Shown here in pieces: positions 1-11,028 of a stretch of 64,000 bases of DNA (its first letter is position 1; every line of letters begins with the position of its first letter). The notes beneath the pieces were generated by a model. It made no database searches. It saw nothing but the letters and a program-made list of their open reading frames with translations, and was not told the DNA's origin. A program made the translations under genes and the position numbers. The DNA is from Elysia chlorotica (Eukaryota > Mollusca > Gastropoda > Plakobranchidae): the NCBI GenBank assembly GCA_003991915.1, contig RQTK01000078.1, positions 488,113 through 552,112 of the forward strand, read 5' to 3'.

Positions 1-261
1 TTATTATTACTGTGTGTAAAATACTTTTAACATGTCCAAATCGATTTTCCCAATGAGGGACAAATAAAATTATCTTATCTTATAGAAACTCAGACTAAAT
101 GCATTATTAGATGAGGAATGAAAGGCTATATTAAGACTAAAGTAATTTTCCTACAACTGAATTTGAAGACTTGACCATTGCAATTAAAAAAAAAAAGATT
201 CAACTCAGATGCAGATGAAATAATTTTTGTTAAAATTAAATTAAAACTTGATTCCCCTTAC

Positions 262-383
262 CTTCTCTTAAAATCTTGCTTATTTGTATAAAAAAGTTCA
301 GAAAGCTCATTGACTGTGGGGCCTTCTGGTCTGTTCTTAAGTTTTTCATCAACGAGATACTGAATCTTCAATACAGAGTCTCC
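262..383 (-). CDS. Internal coding exon of an unrecognised gene
   Basis: On the minus strand a pyrimidine-rich acceptor ending TTTCCTAG precedes 122 nt that end at a good donor, AGAAG|GTAAGG. Only one of the three frames is open across the exon. It gives 40 codons plus two bases, so it would enter at phase 0 and leave at phase 2. The peptide is charged and helix-like: it starts GDSVLKIQYLVDEKL, continues KNRPEGPTVNELSELF and ends TNKQDFKR. I do not recognise the family. The candidate first exon at 1920-1980 lies upstream on the same strand, but joining the two directly runs into a stop codon, so at least one further exon or a different gene is needed. The rest of the gene would lie left of the window. 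Confidence 0.6.
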
Positions 384-636
384 CTAGGAAAAAAAAAGAC
401 CAAGGTAAATAATTTGAAAAGTTAACAAAAATAGAAGTGCTACTTTAAATTGAGCACATAACAAAATGTTCTAATCTAGCAACAAACTATACAAATGTTT
501 TCTTTTAAAAACAGCTTGTATTTGAAGGTTCCAATAGAAAAAGAGGCAATGTCAAAGTATGGAACCTATGCATTGTAAAGTTTATAAAACTAAATTGTGT
601 GAAATACATTGGCATAAAGAAAATTTTAAAGATGAA

Positions 637-882
<246 letters not shown>

Positions 883-1919
883 ATTCATTTCCAAACGGTA
901 ACAAATGCAAAGTGTGACAAAGCCCACTTCACTTTTTCTCTCTCATGCAGTAACGTGGCAATTCATCTTGGCTCTCCATGTGACCATCTTAAACAAGAGC
1001 TGTGGTATCTCTACTCTACTTTGTGTAGCAGCGTTTAAAATTGCCAGACGTTAGTCGGGTGTCCGATCACAGTATGGCATAGCCCTGACGTGGGACAATT
1101 GAAACAAGCAAACAGCTAAAAGTCATGTAAAACAGGGAACACTTGTAACACTCTCACAAGTCACGGTTCTGACACAAATTTAAAAAACATATGAATTAGA
1201 TCTAGATTACATTGCACAAGGTTTGCGTTACTTTTTTTAAATTATTATTTAAAATGGGTAGAGAAAAAAAAATTCATCTATCACATCAAGAACACTTGTG
1301 ACTAGATCTAAGCTTACTAAGTTTATTTTTAAATAAAGTTCCACCTTCTGTTACCCAGGTACTATGACTAAACAGATTTATCTAAGTACTGGTACCCGTG
1401 TATGAATAAACAATTCTATCTACTTGTACACATGTACGAATAAACGCAGCCTATAATTATAGTGTTGAGCCGACATCCCCCTCCCAACTCTATAGGCTAG
1501 TATTGACTCTAACCTGACTCCAACCCAACCAGTACAGGATAAATGCCGAGTGTCAAGTCTGAGAAGTTAGATGAAGTCAGTGATTTTGATTCATTCAATT
1601 ACAAACATTCAACAGTAACTGGGCATGCGCTACTACGATGTACTTTGTGATTTTTATATAATACATCAGACTTAAAGATGCAAATTGACACTTCATTAAA
1701 ATTTTGACAGAATAATGTGCATGCACAATATTATTGAACACAGGGGCAGTAGGCCTATGACTATAGACACTCTCTTAGATTGAGTTTGAGCTTGCTGTTT
1801 TAAAACTAGAGATCTAATCTAGATACATTTCTATTGTGGATATTTATGATTAGAAACATTTTAATTGCGTGTTGATCTCCCACATACATCAGAGCTAGAC
1901 TTCTCAAGACAAGGCTTAC
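883..1919. other. Stretch without a recognised gene
   Basis: AT-rich unique-looking sequence between the hairpin microsatellite and the candidate exon at 1920. I looked here for an exon that could link the exons at 1920-1980 and 262-383 in phase and did not find one with good splice sites. Confidence 0.6.
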
Positions 1920-1980
1920 CTAAACTCAATGCATGCGACAAGAATCTATAGCAAATCCTCGAGCTCAAGGGCGCAGCCAT
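1920..1980 (-). CDS. Candidate first coding exon, possibly with a mitochondrial presequence
   Basis: The minus strand has an ATG at 1980 in a strong initiation context (A at -3, G at +4) followed by 20 codons and one base, then an excellent donor TTTAG|GTAAGC. The peptide MAAPLSSRICYRFLSHALSL has Arg, Ser and Leu, no acidic residue, and could form an amphipathic helix, so a mitochondrial targeting sequence is a reasonable guess. The exon leaves in phase 1. It cannot join directly to the exon at 262-383 without meeting a stop. There is no protein match I can name, and a chance ATG plus donor cannot be excluded. Confidence 0.4.
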
Positions 1981-2803
1981 GATTGTTTTGAATAAGTAAC
2001 AATCTGCACTAGGCAGTGTTTCTTTCCGTCTCCTACCTAATGATCCTGAAAAAAAAAAGAGAGAGCTGACTTCAATTGAACCAAGATTGACATGATTTCT
2101 AGCTCAGTCAATGAAACTTTATTAAATCATGACTTGTCTATGTCACTGTCTCTTAAGTCATAAGCGTATTCGCCAAAGGTTAAACGGTAGGATAATCAAT
2201 TATCTGGAATAATAGAGGACGATTAACGCCAAATCCCACAAGCTAGGCATACCCTAGAGAATCTACAACTCTACACAGTTACCACCTTTCATTGGTTTAA
2301 GCTGGCATCTCACATCTCACAACAATATATAGAAGAAGACACAAAAGTGCATTTTGAAGGAATTGGACGTTCTTTTTTTTTCTTTTATAATTATATTCGA
2401 CGTTCAGATCTTACTGATTACATGTATTTGATTTGGATGAGCAGTGGGTAGATGACATTTTTTTTTAGCTTTTTTAAAAGATGCACAATTCCAATACGAT
2501 CACACTCCCAGTCTTAATGAGGGTTATTTGAATAGTAATTAGTATAGAAGTTTGTTTGTTTTTCACATGACAATATTTTTTATTTTACTTGTTTTGTTTT
2601 GAAGAAGAAAAAAGACACTGGATTCTGTAATGGATGTGGAATCGTTTCAATTTGCGCAAATACATAAATACGTTCAAATTCTTTGGAATATTTATTGAAG
2701 AAATCTCAATGTTACACTTTAGTTGTTGTTGTTCTTTCTTTGTGCTTTTTTGTTTTGTTTTCTTTTTTTTTGGTAGCAATTCCTATCTATTAATATGAAT
2801 TCA

Positions 2804-3061
2804 CATGTCTACCTTTTTCTTCCTAAAATCGGTTATGGTCTCCTTTTAATCAGCAGAGAGTGGCTTTCACACCACTTCACAAACCAATCAACAAAATCTC
2901 AGCCTTCGTCTGGTTTTGACAATCCTAGAAGACACGACTGTGTCATCTGCAAACTTAATCAAATCATCACTACTATCAACTCTTAATTTACATTTATTGT
3001 GTATGTGGTGAATAATAATGGCGACAGGACTGCTCCCTTAGAGGCATACGTGTTATAATTA
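2804..3061 (-). pseudogene. Decayed reverse-transcriptase fragment, L2/CR1-like LINE
   Basis: Read on the minus strand, the segment keeps reverse transcriptase landmarks in order. SKGAVLSPLLFTTYT (about 3048-2995) corresponds to the usual QGxVLSPLLFTLYT block. DDLIKFADDTVV (about 2970-2935) contains the catalytic FADD motif. Further on come a WCE segment and DFRKKKVDM (ending 2804), matching the WC...KTKEMIVDFR block of L2/Rex/CR1 elements. Frameshifts and stops separate these blocks, so it cannot make an enzyme. It is about 260 bp from the middle of the polymerase domain with no recognisable ends. Confidence 0.75.
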
Positions 3062-3099
3062 TCTGCCAGGCAGAAAAATGGTAAGAAATGGTTCTCTGA

Positions 3100-3490
3100 T
3101 GGATTCCCAGCCATGTTGTAATCGAAGGAAATGAAATGGCTGATGAGCTCGACAAAATCAGGCTCGAACTTGAACATACTCAGTTGCAAATACCAGCATC
3201 CGATGCTAAGCCAATTATACACACGTTTATAAGAGGTAACTGGAAAACGCGATGGAACAATATGACAACCAACAAATTACACTGTGTCCAACCACATTTA
3301 GGCCACTGGGCAGGAATTTCTCAGGCAAGACGACGAGACCAGGTGGTACTCGATCGACTCTGACTTGGACACTCTCATCTTACTCATGCCTTTCTACTGA
3401 GAGGTGAAGAACCTCCTCTGTGTCAAACCTGCAACTGTCAATTGTCCATTAGTCACATTCTGGTTAATTGTCCGTTTTTTTTTTTTACCG
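3100..3490 (+). pseudogene. Decayed LINE RNase H and C-terminal region
   Basis: From TGG at 3100 the plus strand reads WIPSHVVIEGNEMADELDK, the C-terminal signature of a retrotransposon RNase H domain (WIPSHxGIxGNExAD). It continues with a tail typical of these polyproteins: a GNWKTRWNN segment, RLRLGHS-like and LTHAFLL motifs, and a Cys/His cluster (CQTCNCQLSISHILVNC). A TGA at 3361-3363 falls where the family has arginine (CGA), which fits CpG decay. An RNase H domain points to an I/Nimb-type LINE rather than the L2/CR1-type fragment on its left, so these are two different elements. Confidence 0.75.
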
Positions 3491-3811
3491 GGAAAGAAAT
3501 TTGTACCTGGCTTCCAAGCCACTAGAGAGCATATTTACTTATGTTAGTCCTCAGCGCATACTTAGGTACCCGAAGGACATTGGTGTACATAATAAAATTT
3601 AACTGTGATAATCCTACACATGGATCTTTTAAACTACTGTATATACCCTTCACTTTTAACCAAACTTTTAACGCACAATTTTTATGTTTTTACTACTCAG
3701 AAAGATAAAGGAGTCACCGTTACTACTAGTATAATGCATTAACTGTCTTAGGACAGCATGGCCGTTACCGTGCTGAGGTGCCATAAAACAAACTCACTTA
3801 TTCACTCACTA
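3100..3811 (+). mobile_element. 5'-truncated I/Nimb-like LINE with 3' UTR
   Basis: The decayed RNase H and C-terminal coding segment (3100-3490) is followed by about 320 bases of non-coding sequence ending in a CACTTATTCACTCACT-like simple tail. That is the expected layout of a 5'-truncated LINE insertion. No target-site duplication was confidently seen. Confidence 0.55.
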
Positions 3812-4528
3812 TCTGCCCGTAAATTGTGTATTTTTAATCTAACATTGAGTACGGAGATCATCCAGCAAACAATGCTTTTGTTTAACCTAAGTGCATTACT
3901 TTCGGAATAGGTAGGAGGGGTTGAATAGTATTAAAGGCCTATAAAAATCGACAAAGAGTATTCTACAGAAGCTTCTGGGTTTATCTAAATGTTTTAAACT
4001 GTAATAAGATACTAATAAAGCATCACTCGCATCACATGCTTTTCACGATATACAAACTGCATGTTGAGCTCAAAGGAATGGACAATTTTCTAACCTCACT
4101 GATAACACTTCTCTGTAGAGCATTAGGCCGGCTACAGAGTGAAGCTTGAGTTTATCGACGCTTTAAAGAACTTGAAAACCGCGCCGATCAGCTTGGTGTG
4201 AACCCCACAGGGTAGACGCCTAGACGCTGATCATGACGTGTGGCGGCTAGGCAAAATTAGCCTACTGCATCGTCTGAAACTAGTGCGAAGCTACAGTACA
4301 AATACATGCAGTAACAAATTATTTATGAGATTAAAATTAATTAAAATTTAAAAAATGAAAATTAAATGCCCACAATACATTATTTTTTATATTTTAGTTC
4401 AAAATCAAATTCTGCCCGCGTGTTCCTCTTAATTTTTTGACGCTGATTACAAAAATCTAATTGGTTTTGTTCTATGTGAAGCCCACGTTCCGCTATGTCC
4501 ATTTAAAAAATCGCCCGAGTCCAGCCCG

Positions 4529-4536
4529 TGACGTCA
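4529..4536. promoter_or_regulatory. Perfect CRE octamer
   Basis: The palindrome TGACGTCA, the full cAMP-response element, lies about 650 bp upstream of the CFAP276 start codon. Two bases after it begins an inverted repeat ACATCCG-ATGA-CGGATGT (4538-4555). An 8-mer can occur by chance; function is inferred only. Confidence 0.3.
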
Positions 4537-4947
4537 CACATCCGATGACGGATGTTTTCAGCGTCGAAAAGAATTGTTTCTCCATTCTCATAAAGCCGAG
4601 GCTACCGAAGCCCACTTATCAGCGCCCACAAGGAGTGGTGACTCTGTGGGGTTAGTTGATTTTTATAGGGGAATTCTTATTTTGATCGGCGCTCTTCAGC
4701 TTTCGGCTTTCACCCTGTGGTCGCCCTTACGTACAACATAATTATGCCAGAACAACTGGTCTTAGATCGTCACATTCTCTAACACAAGAAAGGGGGCGAT
4801 TCATGTTGTAATGGCGATTGGACTTTGAGACAGTTCAACACACTGCTCCAAATTTGGGGCTTGAGTGGTCTATAAAAAAACCTATTTTGTGATTGGATTA
4901 AAAAAAAATTAATATAAACCACTTAAGGGTTACCTAACGAAGCGAGC

Positions 4948-4973
4948 GCTTCCGTAGGTACACGTACGGAAGC
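4948..4973. promoter_or_regulatory. Inverted repeat with two ETS-like cores
   Basis: GCTTCCGTA and its exact reverse complement TACGGAAGC are separated by 8 bases. Each arm holds a GGAA core. It sits about 215 bp upstream of the CFAP276 ATG, so a promoter element is possible. Confidence 0.35.
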
Positions 4974-5189
4974 ACTACCTTTTTTCAATACCCTTATTGC
5001 CTCAACCACTCGCCTCAACGGAAGATTGCTCCTCTAGTTTCCATAGATACTGTAACAACTTCCTGTTTCGCTTCCCAAAACTAACCGACTTGCTTAGGGA
5101 CCAAGACCACTGGGTTCTCTTGAAACATCTCTGGTTTAAAACAAGTCTATTTGATAAAAATTTAAAATTTAAACCATTATTATTGAATC

Positions 5190-5276
5190 ATGGCGGCCAT
5201 GCAGTCATCAAGAGATCCATATCCCTTTCCTCAACGCCAAAATGATGACAATTTCATGGGAAAGAGAGATCCTGAG
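5190..5276 (+). CDS. CFAP276: CFAP276 coding exon 1
   Basis: The exon encodes 29 complete codons from the ATG and ends GAG|GTAACC in phase 0. It carries the N-terminal SSRDPYPF and NDDNFMG motifs of the family. Confidence 0.88.
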
Positions 5277-7296
5277 GTAACCCAAAACTGAAGACAATGT
5301 CTTATAGGCCTATTTTTTATTTTATTTTTTATTTATTGATTTAAAAATATACAAATAAGCATACATCTAGATCTTGATTTTGAAAAATTGTAGATTTAAA
5401 GCACTGCTTGGATAAATTTAAATCGGCGCAGAGTCCATTACCTGAACGGTAAATGTCAAATACACATCAAATTAAAATTGCACTTGAACACAAAATAATT
5501 CCCCAAAATAGCTCACACTATGATTACACTGCAACTAAAAGATAAACACAAAGTACGAACAAAGAGCTTGCAGCCATTTCAGCCAAGGATTTGAAGAAAA
5601 ATCACACAAGAATCGTTTGGGCTATAAAAATTGTAGATTGTTAGGAATTTTTTTGAACCAACACTCCCTTTTCTCTGTTCTATATATCTTAATTTTAGCT
5701 GATTATAGTATGAAGAATAAATTAAGCATACACATTTCTCTACCAAAAGGTTTAAAAACATCTTGAAAATAACCTTGCCTCATGCATATTTTAAACATCT
5801 AGGGCCTACTCATAGATTATTATTAAATACATCTACCTCATACGATTTCTTTTACTGCAAAATTCTTTTTTAATGAAAAAATAATTTCTTTTTCTGCACA
5901 GGCTATATGCTATTCTGTCCCAACACACTTAGCCCAGCGTCAGCAGCCATGGGAGCGCCTGAGTTGTCAGCACACACTCAGCTCAGCCAGACATGAGGTG
6001 TATCACCATGACCCTATTGCACCAAATGATGATCTTGATTTTGTGTTGAAGTCCACTTACAATCAACATGAAGAGCTCCTAAGAAACAAGAATGAAGTTG
6101 TCTATCAGCCTGAGACTAAGGGACAACACCATGGGTACGATTATAACGTGAACTTCAGGAATTATGTTTTACCAAAAACTGTGTCCTGCAAATTTAGCAT
6201 TGATATTATTATTAAGGAGAAAAAAGAATTTTCTAAGATAATAAATATAATTTTGTTTCCTTTCTTTGAACGTTGAACATTTTTTTAACTCTGTAAAATC
6301 AAAGAAATTTGATGAGATAACTTAAAAAGTTTTTGTTAAATATCTTTTGAATTAACCGTTTTTTGTTTTTTTTTACGGGAACGCCCACCATCATGAAAAT
6401 GAGTTTGGCATACACATTTTGTGTGCAGATTAGGAGCTATAAATAATTTTCCTCTGAACATAGAAGGTTTACACATCATCAATGAAGAGTTTTACTTTTG
6501 ATGGACTTTATTGCTTTAGAAAATATAGCATAGTTGTCGAATTACAATTTTTATTAAAACAACGATGAACTGTGTACTCTTCTGGCAAAAATACACACAT
6601 GTGGTATAAGATTTGCTCGGCATACACATTGAAAGTACAGAAAAACGCCATTGCTTCAGTAAAAAAAACAGGTTTCTTTCGATCAAGAGAAGTTAAATTT
6701 CAATTTCAGTAAACATGATCTTTAGAAATATGTTAAACTGTTATATAATAATTCATTATTATTGCTGTTTTTTTGCCCCAGGAATATTTGTGTATGCATT
6801 GATTTTCTGTATATTTTGCGACATTGACAGTGACAGGCATTACACATTATTCTTTCAGACGCGTCTTGAAGAACAGAGTTATACCTGTACCAGAGAAGAA
6901 AATGGCCCTGAACCATCCCCTGATTATTACCAGCCAAACAAAGAAGGAAAACATCAACAGTGTCAAAAGTGCTATTGGTAAGACAAAAAATGTTCAATTT
7001 TCAGAATGCTTTCAGTTTGTGCTTTACCATGTGATGCTCTTGTTTATTTCCCTAGTTATTTTTATTTTGTTTTTTGTTTTTGTTGATTTTTTAGTTTTCC
7101 ACTTAAACTTTTTTCGTTTGTTTTTTTGAAACATGATGATAAAAGATACACACACACACACACACACTTTTTTGTACAAACTAGTTCATGTCATTCTCTC
7201 CTACTCACTTTCAATTTTTTTCTCGTTATCTTCCTATTCCTTCTAATTCTTTTTACATTCTCATGCTTTTGTCCCCCCTCCCCCCTTTTTAATGCC

Positions 7297-7331
<35 letters not shown>

Positions 7332-7669
7332 GTCTGTCTGTCTGTGTCTGTCTGTCTGTCTCTTTCTCTCTCTCTCTCTCTCTATCTCTATCTCTATGTC
7401 TCTCTCACTCTACCACATCCTTTGTTTTCCTCTATATATTTGCCATTACAACAGCAGTTGCTATTCGACATATAATTTATTTTTGTTTTAGTGTTACTAT
7501 TTATACATTTTTTCCTTTTTTTTGTTTTGAAAAATTTATAGTTGCATTGTTATTAATAATTGTTGTTACATTTTCTCTGTTCTTTTCATTTCTTTTAGAG
7601 AGCCATCATACGGAAACTACCAACATGGGCTTTTCAAGAAAGCCAGATGGCGGATTTTTTTGCTCTTGA
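5190..7669 (+). CDS. CFAP276: CFAP276 (C1orf194) orthologue, four coding exons
   Basis: Joining 5190-5276, 5902-6134, 6859-6977 and 7599-7669 gives 510 nt, 169 residues plus stop, the length I recall for the human protein. Exit phases 0, 2 and 1 match at every GT-AG junction. Family landmarks appear in order: SSRDPYPF near the N-terminus, NDDNFMG, PTHLAQRQQPWERL (about residues 36-49), HHDPIAPNDDLDF, a YNQH motif, a KKENINSVKSAI segment, and the C-terminal GFSRKPDGGFF. CFAP276 is a microtubule inner protein inside the doublet microtubules of motile cilia and flagella; that role is known for the family and is not visible in the sequence. The start ATG at 5190 has A at -3 and G at +4; a second in-frame ATG is at 5199. 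An alternative last exon lies at 8111-8181. Confidence 0.93.
5902..6134 (+). CDS. CFAP276: CFAP276 coding exon 2
   Basis: The acceptor is TTTTTCTGCACAG and the donor is CATGG|GTACGA. The exon is 233 nt, enters at phase 0 and leaves at phase 2. It encodes the PTHLAQ, HHDPIAPNDDLDF and YNQHEELLRNKNE segments, the best conserved part of the protein. An open frame continues to 6276, but splicing at 6134 is required to meet exon 3 in phase and keeps the family length. Confidence 0.88.
6859..6977 (+). CDS. CFAP276: CFAP276 coding exon 3
   Basis: The acceptor TTATTCTTTCAG precedes 119 nt that end ATTG|GTAAGA. The first base completes a split glycine codon and the last base starts the codon shared with the terminal exon (phase 1). 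It encodes RVLKNRVIPVPEKK and KKENINSVKSAI. Confidence 0.87.
7143..7395. repeat. (CA)n, (TGTC)n and (TC)n tracts in CFAP276 intron 3
   Basis: A short (CA)n tract (7143-7168) is followed by (CTGT)n grading into (TC)n (about 7290-7395). Serine/leucine/cysteine-rich open frames here are repeat artefacts. Confidence 0.9.
7599..7669 (+). CDS. CFAP276: CFAP276 terminal coding exon 4a
   Basis: The acceptor CATTTCTTTTAG precedes 71 nt that end at TGA 7667-7669. Two bases complete the glutamate codon begun in exon 3. The C-terminus reads SHHTETTNMGFSRKPDGG then FFCS, matching the conserved SRKxDGGFF ending of the family. Confidence 0.9.
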
Positions 7670-7950
7670 ATTCTTTTCTTTTCATGTGATGAACACCCAG
7701 CCCTTAAACTTGAAGCGTTTATATTTCTTAAGATTTAAATCTAAGTATACTGTGTATTATTGTAGGACACTTAATTGGCAATGTTTTGACTATGAAATAG
7801 TGTACTCTTTACTTTTATCTTTGTAATGGAAATTTGTATTCACAGTTTATGGACTTTTTCAATGACTTTTTTAAAACAGTGTTACACTGTAAATGCTCTG
7901 TTGTTATTGTATTCTTTTTCTGTATTTTTTATTGGATTGTTTCATTTTGA

Positions 7951-7956
7951 AATAAA
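7951..7956 (+). promoter_or_regulatory. Poly(A) signal for terminal exon 4a
   Basis: AATAAA lies 282 bases after the stop codon of exon 4a, in an AT-rich 3' UTR-like stretch, and precedes the acceptor of exon 4b. Confidence 0.7.
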
Positions 7957-8110
7957 AAACATGAAGGAAATAAGCTACGTCAGATTGTAAATCTTTGATT
8001 TGTCTTAAACATTTCTGTAAAAATATTTATATTCAAATTACAATAAATGAATTTGTAATGCAGCTGTATGAATAGATTTCATCAAACAAGAATTGTCCTT
8101 CTCCTTTCAG

Positions 8111-8181
8111 CCAATGACCATCTTCATGCTGCTAGACATGGATATAGCAGGAAAAAAGAGATTGGTGGATTTTACTCTTAA
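8111..8181 (+). CDS. CFAP276: Alternative terminal exon 4b of CFAP276 (duplicated last exon)
   Basis: A good acceptor, TCCTTCTCCTTTCAG, precedes 71 nt of open frame ending in TAA, exactly the length of exon 4a. Used after exon 3 (phase 1), it encodes 23 residues, A then NDHLHAARHGYSRKKEIGG then FYS, again the GYSRKK..GGF ending typical of CFAP276. Exons 4a and 4b differ at most outer positions but share H, G, SRK, GG and F. Each has its own AATAAA. This looks like an ancient tandem duplication of the last exon, giving two C-termini on a common 146-residue body. Expression of 4b cannot be judged from DNA alone. Confidence 0.72.
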
Positions 8182-8317
8182 AGTCAGAATTGTTACATCG
8201 GCCATCATAAAAATTTTAATGAATAATATTATTATATTTTTATGCTGCCTTTTAAGTACAATTACAAATGTTCATCAGTTAAAAAAATATAAATGACATC
8301 TGAATGCAAAAGTTACA

Positions 8318-8323
8318 AATAAA
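8318..8323 (+). promoter_or_regulatory. Poly(A) signal for terminal exon 4b
   Basis: AATAAA lies 137 bases after the TAA of exon 4b, supporting 4b as a functional last exon with a short 3' UTR. Confidence 0.6.
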
Positions 8324-10217
8324 AAACAACCACCTTCTATTCAGTGTGTCTTTTATTTTTATTGCTGTAATCATTTTTGATTTCCAATTGGTATAAACCA
8401 TTTCTGCCCCCCTTGCTCTATGGGAAAAAAGAGATCATATTGCTCAATTGGTATACAATAATATAATACTTTATTACAAGGGTACTTTGTAAGTTTGCTG
8501 ATATTTGAATAAGGTGTTCATTTCTAAAGTGAAAATTCCTCGAGGTTCATATGTATATTTAATAGACACATCATTAAAGGTTTGCCCCTATATCCAGATA
8601 CATGATTTTGTTTTTCTTGGGACTAAAAAATGGGGGGGGGGGGGGGGGGGGGAGATAGAGATAGACAGGTAAGAATTTGTTTTTGTGTTATCTTAAACTT
8701 AACAATAATGGTAAAAATTGACTGACCCAGCATGATTGACAATTAATTGAGAAAAACATTTCTTTATGCGAAATTCAACATTGGGATTTAATGTACATGC
8801 TGTGTCACAAAAATCAATATTTTTTAAATTACACAATTGCCTGATTCTATTCTTGGGCTAAGCTGAGTGGAGACGAGCTCTCCTAAAAAAAAAAAAACAC
8901 TTTCTCTTACAAAGAACGGAGTTCATGGGCATTAATGTTATATCAACCAAGTTAAAATTTGAGTTACATCCCATGAAATATCAATCTCCAGCGAACACTA
9001 CCAATACATGTACCTATAATTGCAGTAATTCCATGTACTTCCACTCATTTTTATTTAATTATTTTTGCCTTATGGAGGAAATTTTAGGTTACGATTACCA
9101 AAAAAAAAACAACAAATTATTGCAATAGCGAGTCTTTTAGCTCCCTTAGTTTAGATAGGTATGTGATGGGACTGATTTTGAAAAAAAAGTATTTAGTGTT
9201 TGGGGGGAGGGGACTGAAATACAGCTCATTACAAATGATTGCCTTGTTCAGGTTATAGGATATAACAATGCTCTTGTAGACAGCAACAGCGCCGAAAGAA
9301 ACCGCAACGTAAATCATATCGCAACCAATTGACTTCTAAGTACATGTATTAATTAATAGATGTGCCCTACCGGGATATACCAGTAATGCTTTGGTCATCA
9401 TAGGCAAGGTTGTTTGGATGGAATTCAACGAACGTAGTCTTTATATATAGCGACTGTATAGGGTTTTACTATTTCACTCAATGTCTAGATGCTCTTGTCA
9501 AGAATTGTAAAGTTAATTTTCAAGAGCTCCATATTGAGACCCTGCGGGAGTCTTTGGAACCGATCCTCACACTGAGATATCTTTGGATAGACCTATTAGA
9601 GAATAAAGCAATCATATGTGTTTGTAACCATTTCCGTTTTATTTAAGTCTGTACCATGATCACCGATAACTTATTGCTATTGTGACAGAGACTGAAAGTT
9701 ATGTATGGCATGCTTATTTTTCCCATATCTGCAAATGTTTGCATGAGCACTTTTTCCTCCCTGAACGACCCATGAAACATGATTGTAGATCAAGAGGTGC
9801 ATTTGAAAACAATCTTTCGACTATAAAATAGAAACATAATAACTACGAAACCAAAACAAAATAAAACAATAAATTATTCAAAGATTTTTTTGAAAGGCCT
9901 ATTGTTGTTCGATCCAATGTGGTAGAAGGCCTATAATCAAACTAAAGAAAGCTAATTTTAATATTGTAAATGAATATAAACCTGGGATCTGTCTTTCACA
10001 TTTTTCAGTAGCCAAACTACTCGATTCATATCAGTAAATAAGATACTTTCATACAATAACTCGTCATGAAAGTATACTCATTTTCGTAGGTTAAACAGTC
10101 GGAACTTATGACATTATATAATAAATTATTCTAAATGTAAAGACTTGCAAACTGCTATCACAAATTTTTAAGGTAATCGTACGTCGTGTTTTGTGTCGCT
10201 TACTCTTAATCACTCAC
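8324..10217. other. Intergenic stretch right of CFAP276
   Basis: AT-rich, with a 21-base poly(G) run (8632-8652) followed by GATAGA repeats. No gene was recognised; the open frames at 8925-9646 show no family motif or good splice pair. Confidence 0.6.
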
Positions 10218-10450
10218 TCACTTATTCCTTAGTCTAGATGACCGTTGTGGCACCAAGGATGACTGGACAACCACTTTCCTCCACTGTTCTCTGTTTTCAG
10301 ACTTTCGAAAGGCTTCATCTAGCTTTAAACCTGCCAATTCTGTTGTTTTGCTTTGTTTTTCTGTCTGCCTTTCCTTTGCCCTCTCGGTACCGTACCTTGC
10401 AGGTCCTGTTGATTTCGTTATGTGCCTTCACCATCTCAATTTTCGATTTA
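10218..10450 (-). pseudogene. LINE ORF2 C-terminal end
   Basis: On the minus strand an intact frame reads LKLDEAFRKSENREQWRK then VVVQSSLVPQRSSRLRNK and stops at 10218-10220. This ending is familiar from the tail of endonuclease-reverse transcriptase polyproteins of metazoan LINEs. Upstream (10330-10450) only a frameshifted trace (GHIT..STGP, TEL.G) can be read. The non-coding tail has TCACTCACTCAC repeats. It is 5'-truncated and dead. Confidence 0.65.
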
Positions 10451-10796
10451 TCACAATGGTGAGAAGATCTTCATGGGGTCCAATAGCAAGCCTGATACTC
10501 TTCCTCACTATATCATTTGTAACATGATCTTTGTAGTAGATGCCCAAAAGTCTTCGAAAGCATTTCATTTATGGAGTGCTCCACTTTTTAAATAGTCGAA
10601 ATGTACACTTGAGAAATACATCTATATTTATAGACAATGGGCCGTAAGTACAAGACCGCGGAAGCATATGGCCCGTCGCAAGGCCTTGCATTTTCTTACG
10701 AGTTGTAAGCTACATCGACGCTATACTTACTACCCAAGGCTGTAATTTAGAAAATTCATAAGTGAAGGCATATTTTCTATCATGAATGCTATCCCG
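10451..10796. other. Stretch without a recognised gene
   Basis: Unique-looking intergenic sequence between the LINE tail and the (AGT)n tract; nothing supportable was seen. Confidence 0.6.
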
Positions 10797-10979
<183 letters not shown>

Positions 10980-11028
10980 TAAAAGTACTCTCTCTAAATT
11001 TCTCTGCATGTCTTCCTATCTAAATATA

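Larger units (their letters stand above)
3812..5189. other. Intergenic stretch left of CFAP276
   Basis: No gene is recognised. The right part, from about 4500, is less AT-rich and carries several palindromic or inverted motifs listed separately. Its last few hundred bases presumably include the CFAP276 promoter and 5' UTR; no TATA box was chosen. Confidence 0.5.

Noticed and set aside
3136-3363. 75-codon frame as a host gene
   Set aside because: Its sequence is the RNase H and tail region of a LINE and ends at a nonsense mutation inside the conserved region.
4180-4700. Possible terminal inverted repeats around GCGCCGATCA
   Set aside because: The matching blocks are short and their order is not symmetric enough to define an element.
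6135-6276. Read-through of CFAP276 exon 2 to a stop at 6276
   Set aside because: It would drop the conserved C-terminal half; splicing at 6134 restores phase, length and motifs.
8093-8296. 67-codon frame MSFSFQPMTIF... over exon 4b
   Set aside because: A shadow in a different frame; the real reading is the 71-nt terminal exon 8111-8181.
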